From: Burkholderia lata
GTDB taxonomy: Bacteria > Pseudomonadota > Gammaproteobacteria > Burkholderiales > Burkholderiaceae
Direction: 5' to 3'
DNA length: 64,000 bases
Assembly: GCF_000012945.1 (NCBI RefSeq)
Contig: NC_007511.1
Span: 1,860,001 to 1,924,000 of the forward strand
In this document: piece by piece, positions 51,550-60,392 of the stretch
How the letters are laid out: each line of letters begins with the position of its first letter
Position numbering within the stretch: the first letter of the stretch is position 1
Notes under the pieces: generated by a model
What the model was told of the DNA's origin: nothing
The model's database searches: none
Seen by the model: only the letters and a program-made list of their open reading frames with translations
Program-made: the position numbers and the translations under genes

Positions 51550-53733
51550 ATGAAGCCACAACCTGCGATCGAGCGACCTTCCATCGAACCGGCACGATGG
51601 AGGACATGGCTCGATCCACTCGGCGACGCGGCGCGCGACTGGGCCGCGAGCGACGGGCTGATCTGGCTGCACCTCGCGAAAACCGTGTTCGCGGCGCTCC
51701 TCGCGATGGGCATCGCGATGCGCCTGGAGATGTCGCAGCCGCGCACGGCGATGACGACCGTGTTCGTGCTGATGCAACCGCTGTCGGGGATGGTGTTCGC
51801 GAAGAGTTTCTACCGCGTGCTCGGCACGGCGGCCGGCCTCGTCGCCGCGCTCGCGCTCGGCGGGCTGTTCGCGCAGCAGCCCGAGCTGTACATGGCCGGC
51901 ATCACGCTGTGGATCGGCACCTGCATCGCGCTCGCGGTGCGCAACCGCCACTTCCGCTGGTACGGCTTCGTGCTCGCCGGCTACACCGCGGCGCTGATCG
52001 GCCTGCCGGCGGTGATGACCCCGCAGACACTGTTCCAGTCCGCGCTCACCCGCGCCGCGGAAGTCGCGCTCGGCATCGCGTGCTCGGGCGCGGTCAGCGC
52101 GCTGATCCTGCCGCTCAGCTCCGCGAAGGCGCTAATGCGCTCGCTGGGCACCCGCCATGCGACGTTCGCGGCGTTCACGGCCGGCGCGCTCGCGGGCGAC
52201 GTCGCGCGCGGCGATTTCGAGCGGCGCTTCGCCGATTTTGTCGACGACATCGTCGGCTTCGAGGCCAACCGCGCGTTCGCGTCGTTCGAGGATCCGCACA
52301 TTCGCGCACGCAGCCGCCGCCTCGCGCGGCTGAACAGCGAGTTCATGAACGCGTGCACGCGGCTGCATGCGCTGCACCAGCTCGTCAAGCGATTGCGCGC
52401 CAGTGGCTCGGACGCGGTGCTCGATGCGCTGGCGCCGCACGTCGACGCGCTCGCGCAACGCTTCGCCGCGCTTCGCGACGAGCGGCAGCGCGGCATCGCG
52501 CCGGCCACCGGCGCCCTGCTCGAACTGCGCCGCTTCCACAGCGCGCTGCCGAAAGCCGCGCGCGCGTCGCGGCGAGACATCGAGGCGCATGCGGCCGGCG
52601 GGCTGCTCGATTTCGATACGGCGATCGAGCTGCTGTACCGCTTCATCGGCGAATATCTCGGCTACGCCGACACCTATGCGTCGCTCGACCAGGATGATCA
52701 CGCGTTCGAGCGCTCGGTCACGCATTACGCGGTGAAGACCAATTCGTTCTTCGTCGGGTTCGCGTTCCTGCGCACGATCGTTGCCGTCGGTGCAATGAGC
52801 GCGTTCTGGCTTGCCTCCGAATGGCCGAGCGGCCCGCTCGCCGTGATCGCTACCGCGATCGCGTGCGCGCTCAGCTCGACGTCGCCGCGCGCGCCGAAGT
52901 TCGTCGCGCAGATGAGCGTCGGCGCGGCGTTCGCGACTGCCGTCGGCTACCTGTTCCTGTGCTACGTCTATCCGAACATCGACGGCTTCCCGCTGCTGTG
53001 CGCCGCGCTCGCGCCGGTGCTCGGCCTCGGCGCGTTTCTCGCGATGCGGCCGGGATTGTCCGGCTACGGGATCGGCTTCGCGGTGTTTTTCTGCCTGCTC
53101 GCGGGGCCCGACAACGTGATCGCCTATACGCCCGAGGTGCTGATCAACAACGGGCTGGCGATCGTCATCGCGATGCTCGCGTGCTCGCTCGTATTCGCGG
53201 TCGTGTTCCCCACCCACATGCCGTGGCTCACGGGCCGCATCGCGCACGACCTGCGCCGCCAGGTCACGCTGGCGTGCGAAGGGTCGACGGAGCGCCTCGC
53301 GCAGCGCTTCCAGTCGAGCACGCACGACCTGATGGCGCAACTGCGCACGCTGCTCGTGCGGCGCACGCGACAGCATCGCGACGCGATGCGCTGGATGCTG
53401 TCGACACTCGAGGTGGGCCACGCGGTGATCGACCTGCGCGACGAGCTGAACGCGTTCTGCGCATCGAAGCCGCCGCAAACGCTGCGCTGGACCGGCTCGA
53501 TCGACGCGGTGCTGCACGAGCTGCCGCGCTTCTTCGACGATCCGACGCCCGGCCATCACGCGCGCACGCTGAAATCGGTGAATCTCGCGATCCGCGCGGC
53601 GCAGCACACGTTGCAGGCGTGGTACGCGGTGCCCAACGAGCGGCATCGCATGCAGCGCATCGTCGGCTGCCTGCACTTCATGCGCAGCGCGCTGCTGGAC
53701 AAGGACGCGCCGTTCAACCGGCACCGCCATTGA
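51550..53733 (+). CDS. FUSC-family (AaeB/YccS-type) efflux protein
   Basis: The 727-residue membrane protein has two blocks of about five helices (35-170 and 400-540) separated by a cytoplasmic helical region, the FUSC layout. Examples are HLAKTVFAALLAMGIAMRLEMS with RTAMTTVFVLMQPLSGMVFA, and later RAPKFVAQMSVGAAFATAVG. AaeB relatives export aromatic carboxylic acids. The usual partners, a DUF1656 (AaeX) gene and an HlyD-type adaptor, are absent next to it, so it either acts alone or uses partners elsewhere. Confidence 0.9.
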   Translation: MKPQPAIERPSIEPARWRTWLDPLGDAARDWAASDGLIWLHLAKTVFAALLAMGIAMRLEMSQPRTAMTTVFVLMQPLSGMVFAKSFYRVLGTAAGLVAALALGGLFAQQPELYMAGITLWIGTCIALAVRNRHFRWYGFVLAGYTAALIGLPAVMTPQTLFQSALTRAAEVALGIACSGAVSALILPLSSAKALMRSLGTRHATFAAFTAGALAGDVARGDFERRFADFVDDIVGFEANRAFASFEDPHIRARSRRLARLNSEFMNACTRLHALHQLVKRLRASGSDAVLDALAPHVDALAQRFAALRDERQRGIAPATGALLELRRFHSALPKAARASRRDIEAHAAGGLLDFDTAIELLYRFIGEYLGYADTYASLDQDDHAFERSVTHYAVKTNSFFVGFAFLRTIVAVGAMSAFWLASEWPSGPLAVIATAIACALSSTSPRAPKFVAQMSVGAAFATAVGYLFLCYVYPNIDGFPLLCAALAPVLGLGAFLAMRPGLSGYGIGFAVFFCLLAGPDNVIAYTPEVLINNGLAIVIAMLACSLVFAVVFPTHMPWLTGRIAHDLRRQVTLACEGSTERLAQRFQSSTHDLMAQLRTLLVRRTRQHRDAMRWMLSTLEVGHAVIDLRDELNAFCASKPPQTLRWTGSIDAVLHELPRFFDDPTPGHHARTLKSVNLAIRAAQHTLQAWYAVPNERHRMQRIVGCLHFMRSALLDKDAPFNRHRH

Positions 53734-53870
53734 CGATCGGTGCGTGCGCAACGGGATCCTTGTTCCGGATGGAAATAAGCTCTACAGCCGCGGTGATTAA
53801 TCTTTAAGCAGTGCGAGCCTATAGTTTCCTCACTGCCAGCGAGACTGGCACTCACCCAGGAGAAACCAAA

Positions 53871-54083
53871 ATGAAGCCGCTGCACCTCGCCCTCGTTGCC
53901 CTGTCGCTCACCGCTGCTGTTGCTCACGCACAGCCGGCACCGGCAGACGTCGCACAGCAACAGGCGAACCGCGCCGAAGCCGTCGCAACCGCCGGCCGTG
54001 TCGATCGTTCGCAATCGAAGCAGGAAGACCCGAACGCGTGTGTCGGCCCCGTCAGCTTCTGCAACATCTACTTCGGCAGCTGA
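53871..54083 (+). CDS. small secreted protein, 70 aa
   Basis: CAGGAG lies 8 bases before the ATG. A clean signal peptide (MKPLHLALVALSLTAAVAHA) is followed by a polar, Gln/Ala-rich mature part of 50 residues with two cysteines near the end (NACVGPVSFCNIYFGS) that could form a disulphide. A TATAGT hexamer (53822-53827) precedes it. I recognise no family; the promoter and ribosome site suggest a well-expressed periplasmic peptide. Confidence 0.8.
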   Translation: MKPLHLALVALSLTAAVAHAQPAPADVAQQQANRAEAVATAGRVDRSQSKQEDPNACVGPVSFCNIYFGS

Positions 54084-54227
54084 GCATGACGCCGCGTCGT
54101 CACGGCCAGGCCCGCACCGCCCGCATCGCATGCGCGGGTGAGCGGCGGCCCGGCCGATCGCGGCCCGGCCGATCGCCGCATCGCCGCTCCCCTCCACGCC
54201 GCTTCGATTGAAGCGGCGCATGCCGTT

Positions 54228-55337
54228 TCAGGCGCCGCGCCCCGGCCGCCAGCCCACCTCGCGCAACGCATCCAGCAAGCGCGCCTGCCCCAGCCCTTCG
54301 ACCCGCGCCCCGCGCGACTCGACGTCGCCGCCCGCGACGAGCGCATTCACGATCGCTTCCTCCACCGCTTCCGCCGCCGCGACGAACAGCGCGGAAATAT
54401 GGTCGTTGTTGACCATCTTCACGCCGGTGGTCGGCGCACCCTTGCTGCCGTAGTTCGCCGCCGGCAGGCCGTCGTTGCCCGTTGCGAACGCAAGGAAGAT
54501 GTCGCCGCTCGAATCCTCGGTGCCGCCGCCGACGCGCGCCAGCCCGACGCTCGCACGCTGCGCCAGGCGCGTGCACTGGTGCGGCAGCAACGGCGCGTCG
54601 GTCGCGATCGTCACGACGATCGAGCCCATTCCGGCCTCGCCTTGCGCGTCCGGCGCACGGAACGGCGAAGGCACGTGCCGCAGCACTTCGCCGACCGGGT
54701 AGCCGGCCACGCGCAGCATTTCGCGTACGCCGTAGTTCGCCTGCACGAGTGCGCCGACGGTCCAGCCGCCCGCATCGGCCGCCAGCACGCGCGACGCGGT
54801 GCCGATACCGCCCTTGAACTCGTGGCAGATCATCCCCGTGCCGCCGCCCACGCCGCCTTCGGCAACCGGCCCCGACTGCGCGGCGGCCAGCGCGCGCTGC
54901 ACATGCGCGGCGCTCACGTGCTGCCCCCAGATGTCGTTCAGCAAACCATCGTAGGTTTCCATCACGACCGGCATGCACCAGTAAACGCGGCCGGCCGCCG
55001 CTTCGCGCTCGTTCGCGACGAGCGCATCGCGCACCGCGCCGACGCTGTGCGTGTTCGTATAGGCGATCGGCGTGGTCAGCAGGCCGGCCTCGCGGATCCA
55101 TTCAAGACCCGTTGCGTCGCCGTTGCCGTTCAGCACGTGCACGCCCGCGAAGCACGGCGAATCGTGCACGGCGCCGGCGCGCGGCTCGATGACGGTGACG
55201 CCGGTGCGGATCGATGCGTCGCCGTTCTCGACGTTCAGCGTGCAATGTCCGACCCGCACACCCGGAACGTCCGTGATCGCGTTGAAGCGGCCCGGTGTGC
55301 CGAGTCCGATGCGGATGCCGAGATCCCTCGTGCGCAT
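54228..55337 (-). CDS. DmpA/BapA-type P1 aminopeptidase
   Basis: The 369-residue protein is a P1-family N-terminal nucleophile aminopeptidase: GRFNAITDVPGVRVGHCTL, YTNTHSVGAVRDALVANER, AEGGVGGGTGMICHEFKGGIGTASR and the self-cleavage region GTEDSSGDIFLAFATGN, where Ser276 or Ser277 would become the catalytic N-terminus. Such enzymes cleave D-, beta- or small N-terminal residues from peptides and amides. GGAGGAAATGC precedes the ATG. It is downstream of an amino-acid permease gene on the same strand (71 bp). Confidence 0.92.
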   Translation of the reverse strand: MRTRDLGIRIGLGTPGRFNAITDVPGVRVGHCTLNVENGDASIRTGVTVIEPRAGAVHDSPCFAGVHVLNGNGDATGLEWIREAGLLTTPIAYTNTHSVGAVRDALVANEREAAAGRVYWCMPVVMETYDGLLNDIWGQHVSAAHVQRALAAAQSGPVAEGGVGGGTGMICHEFKGGIGTASRVLAADAGGWTVGALVQANYGVREMLRVAGYPVGEVLRHVPSPFRAPDAQGEAGMGSIVVTIATDAPLLPHQCTRLAQRASVGLARVGGGTEDSSGDIFLAFATGNDGLPAANYGSKGAPTTGVKMVNNDHISALFVAAAEAVEEAIVNALVAGGDVESRGARVEGLGQARLLDALREVGWRPGRGA

Positions 55338-55408
55338 GATGCATTTCCTCCAGTCTTTCAATGGTTCGGTGTTTCAGTGTTTCGATGGGACAAGCTTCGA
55401 TCCGGCGC

Positions 55409-56815
55409 TCAGAGCGTGCGGAAGGCTTCGCTGTGGCGCGCCCAGACCGCATACATCACGAGCGCGGCGATCAGCAGCCCCGCGATGATGATCAGGTCGG
55501 TCGGTTTCGTGGCCGTTGCGAGCGTCGTGTAGAGCGTATAGGCGGCGCCCACCACCGCGACGAGCGGCGTCACGGGCCACAACGGCATCCGGTAATGATG
55601 CTCGACGTCACGGCGCACGAAGCGGCTCGCGAGCGCGGCCAGCCCGACGACCAGATAGATGAGCAGCAGCAGGTCGACCGTGAACGCGGTCAGCTCGTCG
55701 AGGCTCGACACGAACACGAGCCCTGCCGACGGCACCGCGAGCGCGATGGTGGCGAGCCACGGCGATTCGAAGCGCGGGTGAATCGTCGAGAACGCGCGGT
55801 TGCAGGTGCGCGACCAGAGCGCATGGCGGCCGCTGCTGTACAGCAGCCGGCCCATCGTGATCACGATCGCGATGATCGCGTTGAACACCGACAGGAAGAT
55901 CCCGCCGCTGACCACGCGCGACACGGCCGGGTTGCTCAGCGAGCGCACGACATAGCCGATCGGGTCGGCGCTCTTCGTCAGTTCGGTCAGCGACGGTGCA
56001 CCGAGCACGATCGCGGTGAGCGGAATCAGTTCGACAACGAGAATCACGAGCAGCGAGTAGATCACCGCCTTCGCGACATTGCGGTTGCCGCCGCGCAGGT
56101 CTTCCGCGAGATAGGCGGCCGAGCCGAAGCCGTTGTAGCAGAAGATCGCCGTGCCGATCGCCGGGACGATCGCGGCAAGCGTCGCCGGCACGAGCGCGTT
56201 GCCGCTCGCGACGACCGGCGCGATCAGCGCGTCGGCGCCACGATGCGGCGAACCGAAGCCGAGGCCCGCGATCAGCATCAGCACGCCGATCTCGACGACG
56301 AGAAACGCGCCCGTGATCCACGCGTTCGTCTTGATGTTCAGCATGCCGAGCAGGTAGCTGAGCAGCACGATCGTCAACGCGACCGACTGGTTGCTGAAGT
56401 GCGTGCCGAGTGCGTTGTTCAGGTATGGCGCGGCGCCGCTCGCCAGCACGGCCGGGATGAACACGCTGACGGACAGCACCGTAATGAAGGTCAGGTAGCC
56501 GGGCAGCGTGCCGAACACGCGCTTGGCCATCACGTACTCGCCGCCCGCGCTGCGGTGCGCGGCGCTGAGCTCCGCATAGCAGAGCGCGAACGCCAGCGCG
56601 AGCACGCCGCCGAGCAGGAACGACAGCACCGCACCGCTGCCGGCCTGCTGGATCGCGAATGGCGCGATCACGAAGATCGAGCTCGCGGGTGTCACGCCCG
56701 ATACGGTGATCATCACCGCATCGCGCACACTGAGCGTCTGCGACAGCGCGCGCGGCGCGTCTTCCGTTGCAGGCGCCGCTTGCAGCGTGCCCGTCGATTC
56801 CGACATCATCGCCAT
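55409..56815 (-). CDS. APC-family amino-acid permease
   Basis: The 468-residue, 12-helix transporter belongs to the amino acid-polyamine-organocation superfamily (AA_permease_2 type). ALSQTLSVRDAVMITVSGVTPASSIFVI forms the unwound first helix, with FALCYAELSAAHRSAGGEYVM and YNGFGSAAYLAEDLRGGNRNV. AGGAG lies six bases before the ATG. Together with the aminopeptidase gene behind it and the divergent LuxR regulator in front, it may import products or substrates of peptide breakdown. Confidence 0.9.
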   Translation of the reverse strand: MAMMSESTGTLQAAPATEDAPRALSQTLSVRDAVMITVSGVTPASSIFVIAPFAIQQAGSGAVLSFLLGGVLALAFALCYAELSAAHRSAGGEYVMAKRVFGTLPGYLTFITVLSVSVFIPAVLASGAAPYLNNALGTHFSNQSVALTIVLLSYLLGMLNIKTNAWITGAFLVVEIGVLMLIAGLGFGSPHRGADALIAPVVASGNALVPATLAAIVPAIGTAIFCYNGFGSAAYLAEDLRGGNRNVAKAVIYSLLVILVVELIPLTAIVLGAPSLTELTKSADPIGYVVRSLSNPAVSRVVSGGIFLSVFNAIIAIVITMGRLLYSSGRHALWSRTCNRAFSTIHPRFESPWLATIALAVPSAGLVFVSSLDELTAFTVDLLLLIYLVVGLAALASRFVRRDVEHHYRMPLWPVTPLVAVVGAAYTLYTTLATATKPTDLIIIAGLLIAALVMYAVWARHSEAFRTL

Positions 56816-56955
56816 TTCGTTCTCCTGTGCTTGGCCAATCCTTTGCCACTTTTTTTTGAACGCCCATACTCGGGCCCGATTGATTGCGTGGCAGTCTAGG
56901 AAGCCAATTTCAGGACCGCTATTCCCCCTTCGTGTTACGCCCTTCCGGTGGTGGT

Positions 56956-57756
56956 ATGGATCGTCTCTTTTCCGAAATCGCGATGCACCAGGCGCTCGGC
57001 CGCGCAATCGATCATCTCGGCCAGCCGCGCTTCTGGCGATTCCTGGTGCTGTTGCTCAATGAAATGGTGCCGTTCGACAACGCGCTCGCGACCGCGATCG
57101 GCCGCGACGGCGTGCCGCTCGTGCTCGACGAATACGACACGGGCGGCACCGATGCCGCGTCGCCCGTGCCGCTCTACCTGAACGGCGTGTACCTGCTCGA
57201 CCCGTTCCTGCAGGCCGCGCACGACGGGCTCGCCGACGGCTGCTACCGGCTCGAGGAAGTCGCGCCCGACCTGTTCCGGCAGAGCGAATATTTCCTGAGC
57301 TACTTCCGCGACGCGGTCGGCGACGACGAGATCCAGATTCTCGTCCGGCCGAACGCCGACATGCTGCTGTCGCTGTCGCTCGGTGCGGGCACGCGGTTCG
57401 ACGTCGAGCCGCTCGGCAAGCTGACGGCCGCGATGCCGTGGGTGCTCGCGGCGATCCGGCAGCACTGGCGGCTGGTGGGCGACGCGGCACGCGTGACACC
57501 CGATGCCGATCTCGGCGCGCGGGTCGAGCAGGCGCTCGCCCGCTTCGGCGCGGGCGTGCTGACCGATCGCGAGATGTCGATCGCGCGAATGGTGCTGCGC
57601 GGCAATTCGTCGAAGGCGATCGCCGAGCGGCTCGCGATATCACCCGAAACGGTGAAGGTGCACCGGCGGCACCTGTACGCGAAGCTCGGGATTTCGTCGC
57701 AGCCCGAGCTGTTTTCGCGCTTCATCCAGGCGCTGGGAGAAGACGCGGCGGGATGA
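56956..57756 (+). CDS. LuxR-type transcription regulator
   Basis: The 266-residue protein has an unassigned N-terminal domain (1-190) without receiver or clear autoinducer-binding signature. The C-terminal LuxR helix-turn-helix is FGAGVLTDREMSIARMVLRGNSSK, AIAERLAISPETVKVHRRHLYAKL. It diverges from the permease-aminopeptidase pair (140 bp), so these are its likely targets. The ATG at 56956 is chosen; a longer in-frame start at 56884 would overlap the promoter region. Confidence 0.88.
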   Translation: MDRLFSEIAMHQALGRAIDHLGQPRFWRFLVLLLNEMVPFDNALATAIGRDGVPLVLDEYDTGGTDAASPVPLYLNGVYLLDPFLQAAHDGLADGCYRLEEVAPDLFRQSEYFLSYFRDAVGDDEIQILVRPNADMLLSLSLGAGTRFDVEPLGKLTAAMPWVLAAIRQHWRLVGDAARVTPDADLGARVEQALARFGAGVLTDREMSIARMVLRGNSSKAIAERLAISPETVKVHRRHLYAKLGISSQPELFSRFIQALGEDAAG

Positions 57757-57894
57757 CCGCACCGATGCCGACGGATGGCAACCGGCGTGGAATCGGGCAC
57801 ACTCCGTGAAGCGCCGCATGCCGTGGTCATCCGGCAAGGCCGATGCGGATACGCCGTCGACAACAGGATTGCCCGAAAACAGGAGCCCCGACTC

Positions 57895-58278
57895 ATGTCG
57901 CTCATTCCGATCATCGGACTTGGCTGGCTGTTTCTGTGCGCGATCAGTGCCGCATCGATCGTGCTCGTCCCGCCCGTGGTGCTGGTCGCCGGCCTGATGG
58001 GCAAGGACGTCTGGTCGCTCCTGACCCGCGGCCGGTTGCAGTTCGCATTCCTGGCCTACCTGGGTTCCGCGCCGGTGCCGGCCGTCTTCACGTTCCTGCT
58101 GGAAGCCGGCGCCGCGGCCGGGAGTGCCGGCGGCGTGGCGTCCGACAGCCTGCGCCGATGGAACGAACAGTTCTTTTTCGTGTTCGTCGCGGCGGCGGCA
58201 CTGAGCGGCCTGCTGTTGCTATTGCGGCCGAAAGACACGCAAGCGGCGAACGCCGAACCGACGCAGCCTGCGCGATAG
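57895..58278 (+). CDS. hypothetical membrane protein, 127 aa
   Basis: CAGGAG lies about ten bases before the ATG. The product has three or four hydrophobic helices (SLIPIIGLGWLFLCAISAAS, VVLVAGLMGKDV, FAFLAYLGSAPVPAVFTFLLEAG and FFFVFVAAAALSGLLLLL). No family recognised; the hairpin at 58300 ends it. Confidence 0.75.
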   Translation: MSLIPIIGLGWLFLCAISAASIVLVPPVVLVAGLMGKDVWSLLTRGRLQFAFLAYLGSAPVPAVFTFLLEAGAAAGSAGGVASDSLRRWNEQFFFVFVAAAALSGLLLLLRPKDTQAANAEPTQPAR

Positions 58279-58299
58279 CCGGCACGCGAAGGCTGCGCC

Positions 58300-58330
58300 A
58301 TGCCCCTGCCCGGTTCCCGGGCAGGGGCAT
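58300..58330. terminator. bidirectional terminator hairpin
   Basis: ATGCCCCTGCCCGG-TTC-CCGGGCAGGGGCAT is a perfect 14-bp stem with a 3-base loop between two convergent genes. T-runs are weak on both sides. Confidence 0.7.
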
Positions 58331-58355
58331 CGTCATGCGCTGATTTCCGCCACGT

Positions 58356-58661
58356 CTACTTCCACTTCGCCCCGATCTGCGCGAGCCCGGCGTTCTTGAG
58401 ATCGTCCGGCAACATCACCACGCGGAACTCGCAGTCCGCATTCAACATCAGGAACCACGGCTCCGCGAGCGCCGGGATCTGCGACGGATCATTCAGGTCG
58501 ACGATCACGACCGCCCCGCGCCCGCCGTTCTGCTCCGTGAAATACACGGCCTCCGGCTTGACCGCTTCGAGTATTCGCGAGATCACGTCGCCGACGCTGC
58601 CGTCGCGCACCAGCGTGTTGAACGGCTCGTGAGGGATTCGTATGTTGAGAAGCATGCGCAT
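58356..58661 (-). CDS. small hypothetical protein, 101 aa (ferredoxin-like fold, DUF3303 style)
   Basis: AAGGAGG lies six bases before the ATG that gives MRMLLNIRIPHEPFNTLVRDG. The strand-helix-strand-strand pattern, with AVKPEAVYFTEQNGGRGAVV and PWFLMLNADCEFRVVM, resembles the small alpha-beta proteins of the DUF3303 or muconolactone-isomerase-like group. From memory, Burkholderia homologues are often mislabelled as pantothenate synthetase. No activity can be assigned. Confidence 0.8.
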   Translation of the reverse strand: MRMLLNIRIPHEPFNTLVRDGSVGDVISRILEAVKPEAVYFTEQNGGRGAVVIVDLNDPSQIPALAEPWFLMLNADCEFRVVMLPDDLKNAGLAQIGAKWK

Positions 58662-58874
58662 GACCATCCTCCTTGGGCTCGCCCGGGCCGGGCCCTTCAA
58701 GCATAGGTGCTGCGCAATGCCGCGCCAGGGGCGCCGAAAGCAGCGACCGGCACGCATTGACATTCCGACGATTCGATGACGCCGCATCGCGCGAACGGCA
58801 ATCGTTCGCGACACGCGAATCCGCCGCGAACGTCGTCGCGTTCGATGCGCCGTCGATTCAGCGCGCCGCTCGAA

Positions 58875-60305
58875 TCACACGGTACCGCCGTCCGCGGCGG
58901 GCGCGATCGCGAGATGCAGCAGCCGCTCCGGCCGCAGCGTCACGTTCAGCACCGGCCGCGGCGGCATCATGCCGGGCTGCGCCGACAATTCGTAGCGCTG
59001 CAGGATCATCGCCGCGACGACCGTCATTTCCGTCATCGCCAGATGCTGCCCGAGACACACGCGCGGCCCCGTGCCGAACGGCATGTAGGTTCCGCGCGGC
59101 GCGGCCGGCGCGCCGTCCGCAAAACGCTCGGGACGGAACACGTCAGGCTCCGCAAACCATCGCGCATCGCGCTGCATCAGTTGCAGCGGCAGCATGAACA
59201 GCGTCCGCGCGGGAAACTGCCACGGTCCCAGCACGATCGGCCGCGACGCGCGGCGGCTGATCAGGATCGGCGCGGAAGGATAGAGGCGCAGCGTTTCCTC
59301 GAGCGTGTGCGTCAGGTAGCGCAACGACGATCGCGTCTCGGCGGACGGTGCGCAACCGCCTAGTACACGCGACACCTCGTCGCGCGCGGCGGCCTGCGCC
59401 GCCGGATTCGTTGCCATGCACCACGCCCACCAGGTCAGCGCCCCGGCCGTCGTCTCGTGGCCGGCGAGGAACGCGGTCATGCATTCGTCGTGCACCGCCT
59501 GCAACGGCCATCGCCGCGCGTCGTCCCGATGCAGTCGCAACAGGCGCGACAGCAGATCGTCGGGCCACGCACGCGCCGGCAGGTCGAGACGCGCATGCAG
59601 TTGCCGATCGATCAGCCCGTTCAGCACGGCCATCGCCCGCGCCTTGCCGCGCTTCCACGGCACCCAGTCCGGCGTGCTCGCGGGCCAGTAGAAATCGGCG
59701 TTGGCTGCCGCGCTCACCGTGCGCACGGCTTCCTCGGCTGCACGCGCATCGTCGCCGATCGCGTCGGAAAACATCGTGCGCATGATCACGTCCATCGCCA
59801 GCGACGTCAGCGCGCTTTCGATCGGCCAGTCCGGATCGCGCGCGGGCCACTGCGCGAGCGCATGTCCGGCCGTCGCCGCGATCGAAGGTACGAACGCCTG
59901 CACCGGCTTCGGCATGAAATTCGGTTGCAACGCCTGCCGCTTGTCGCGCCACGCATCGCCTTCGGCGACCAGCACGCTATGGCCGTGGACCTGCGCGAAC
60001 ACCCGGATGGCTCGCTCCCAGCGCCCGAGCGCATCGTGATGCGTAACCAGGAGTTCGCGCACGAGCGCGGGGTCGGTCACGACCACCGCATGCTCGGGCC
60101 GTACGCGCAAGTGCACGACGTCGCCGTAGGTACGCTGCCAGCCGGCAAGTGTGCCGAGCAGGTCGCGCGACATCGCGCGCAACAGACCCCAACCCGTCAG
60201 GCCGGCAGGCGGCCCCGGCGGCCATACGCCGGGCGGGTGAAGCACGGGCGCCGAAGCCGAAGCGCCCGCATGGAATGGACATTGGGAAGTGGATCGCGTG
60301 TTCAT
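58875..60305 (-). CDS. cytochrome P450
   Basis: The 476-residue haem monooxygenase shows the I-helix oxygen motif AFLAGHETTAG, the ExxR of HTLEETLRLYPSAP, the PERF region FRPERFADG and the haem loop PFGTGPRVCLGQHLA with the axial Cys. The N-terminus is proline-rich (PPGVWPPGPPAGLTG) with no membrane anchor. Substrate unknown; redox partners are not adjacent. The ATG at 60305 is chosen; one 17 codons upstream is possible. It diverges from an AraC regulator with an 87-bp gap. Confidence 0.93.
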   Translation of the reverse strand: MNTRSTSQCPFHAGASASAPVLHPPGVWPPGPPAGLTGWGLLRAMSRDLLGTLAGWQRTYGDVVHLRVRPEHAVVVTDPALVRELLVTHHDALGRWERAIRVFAQVHGHSVLVAEGDAWRDKRQALQPNFMPKPVQAFVPSIAATAGHALAQWPARDPDWPIESALTSLAMDVIMRTMFSDAIGDDARAAEEAVRTVSAAANADFYWPASTPDWVPWKRGKARAMAVLNGLIDRQLHARLDLPARAWPDDLLSRLLRLHRDDARRWPLQAVHDECMTAFLAGHETTAGALTWWAWCMATNPAAQAAARDEVSRVLGGCAPSAETRSSLRYLTHTLEETLRLYPSAPILISRRASRPIVLGPWQFPARTLFMLPLQLMQRDARWFAEPDVFRPERFADGAPAAPRGTYMPFGTGPRVCLGQHLAMTEMTVVAAMILQRYELSAQPGMMPPRPVLNVTLRPERLLHLAIAPAADGGTV

Positions 60306-60392
60306 GGAGCGGATTATCTGCACCGGTACGCATGCGGTCTTGAACGCAAACGACATCGACAGCCATGTGAACCGTCCCTATACTCCGGCGAC

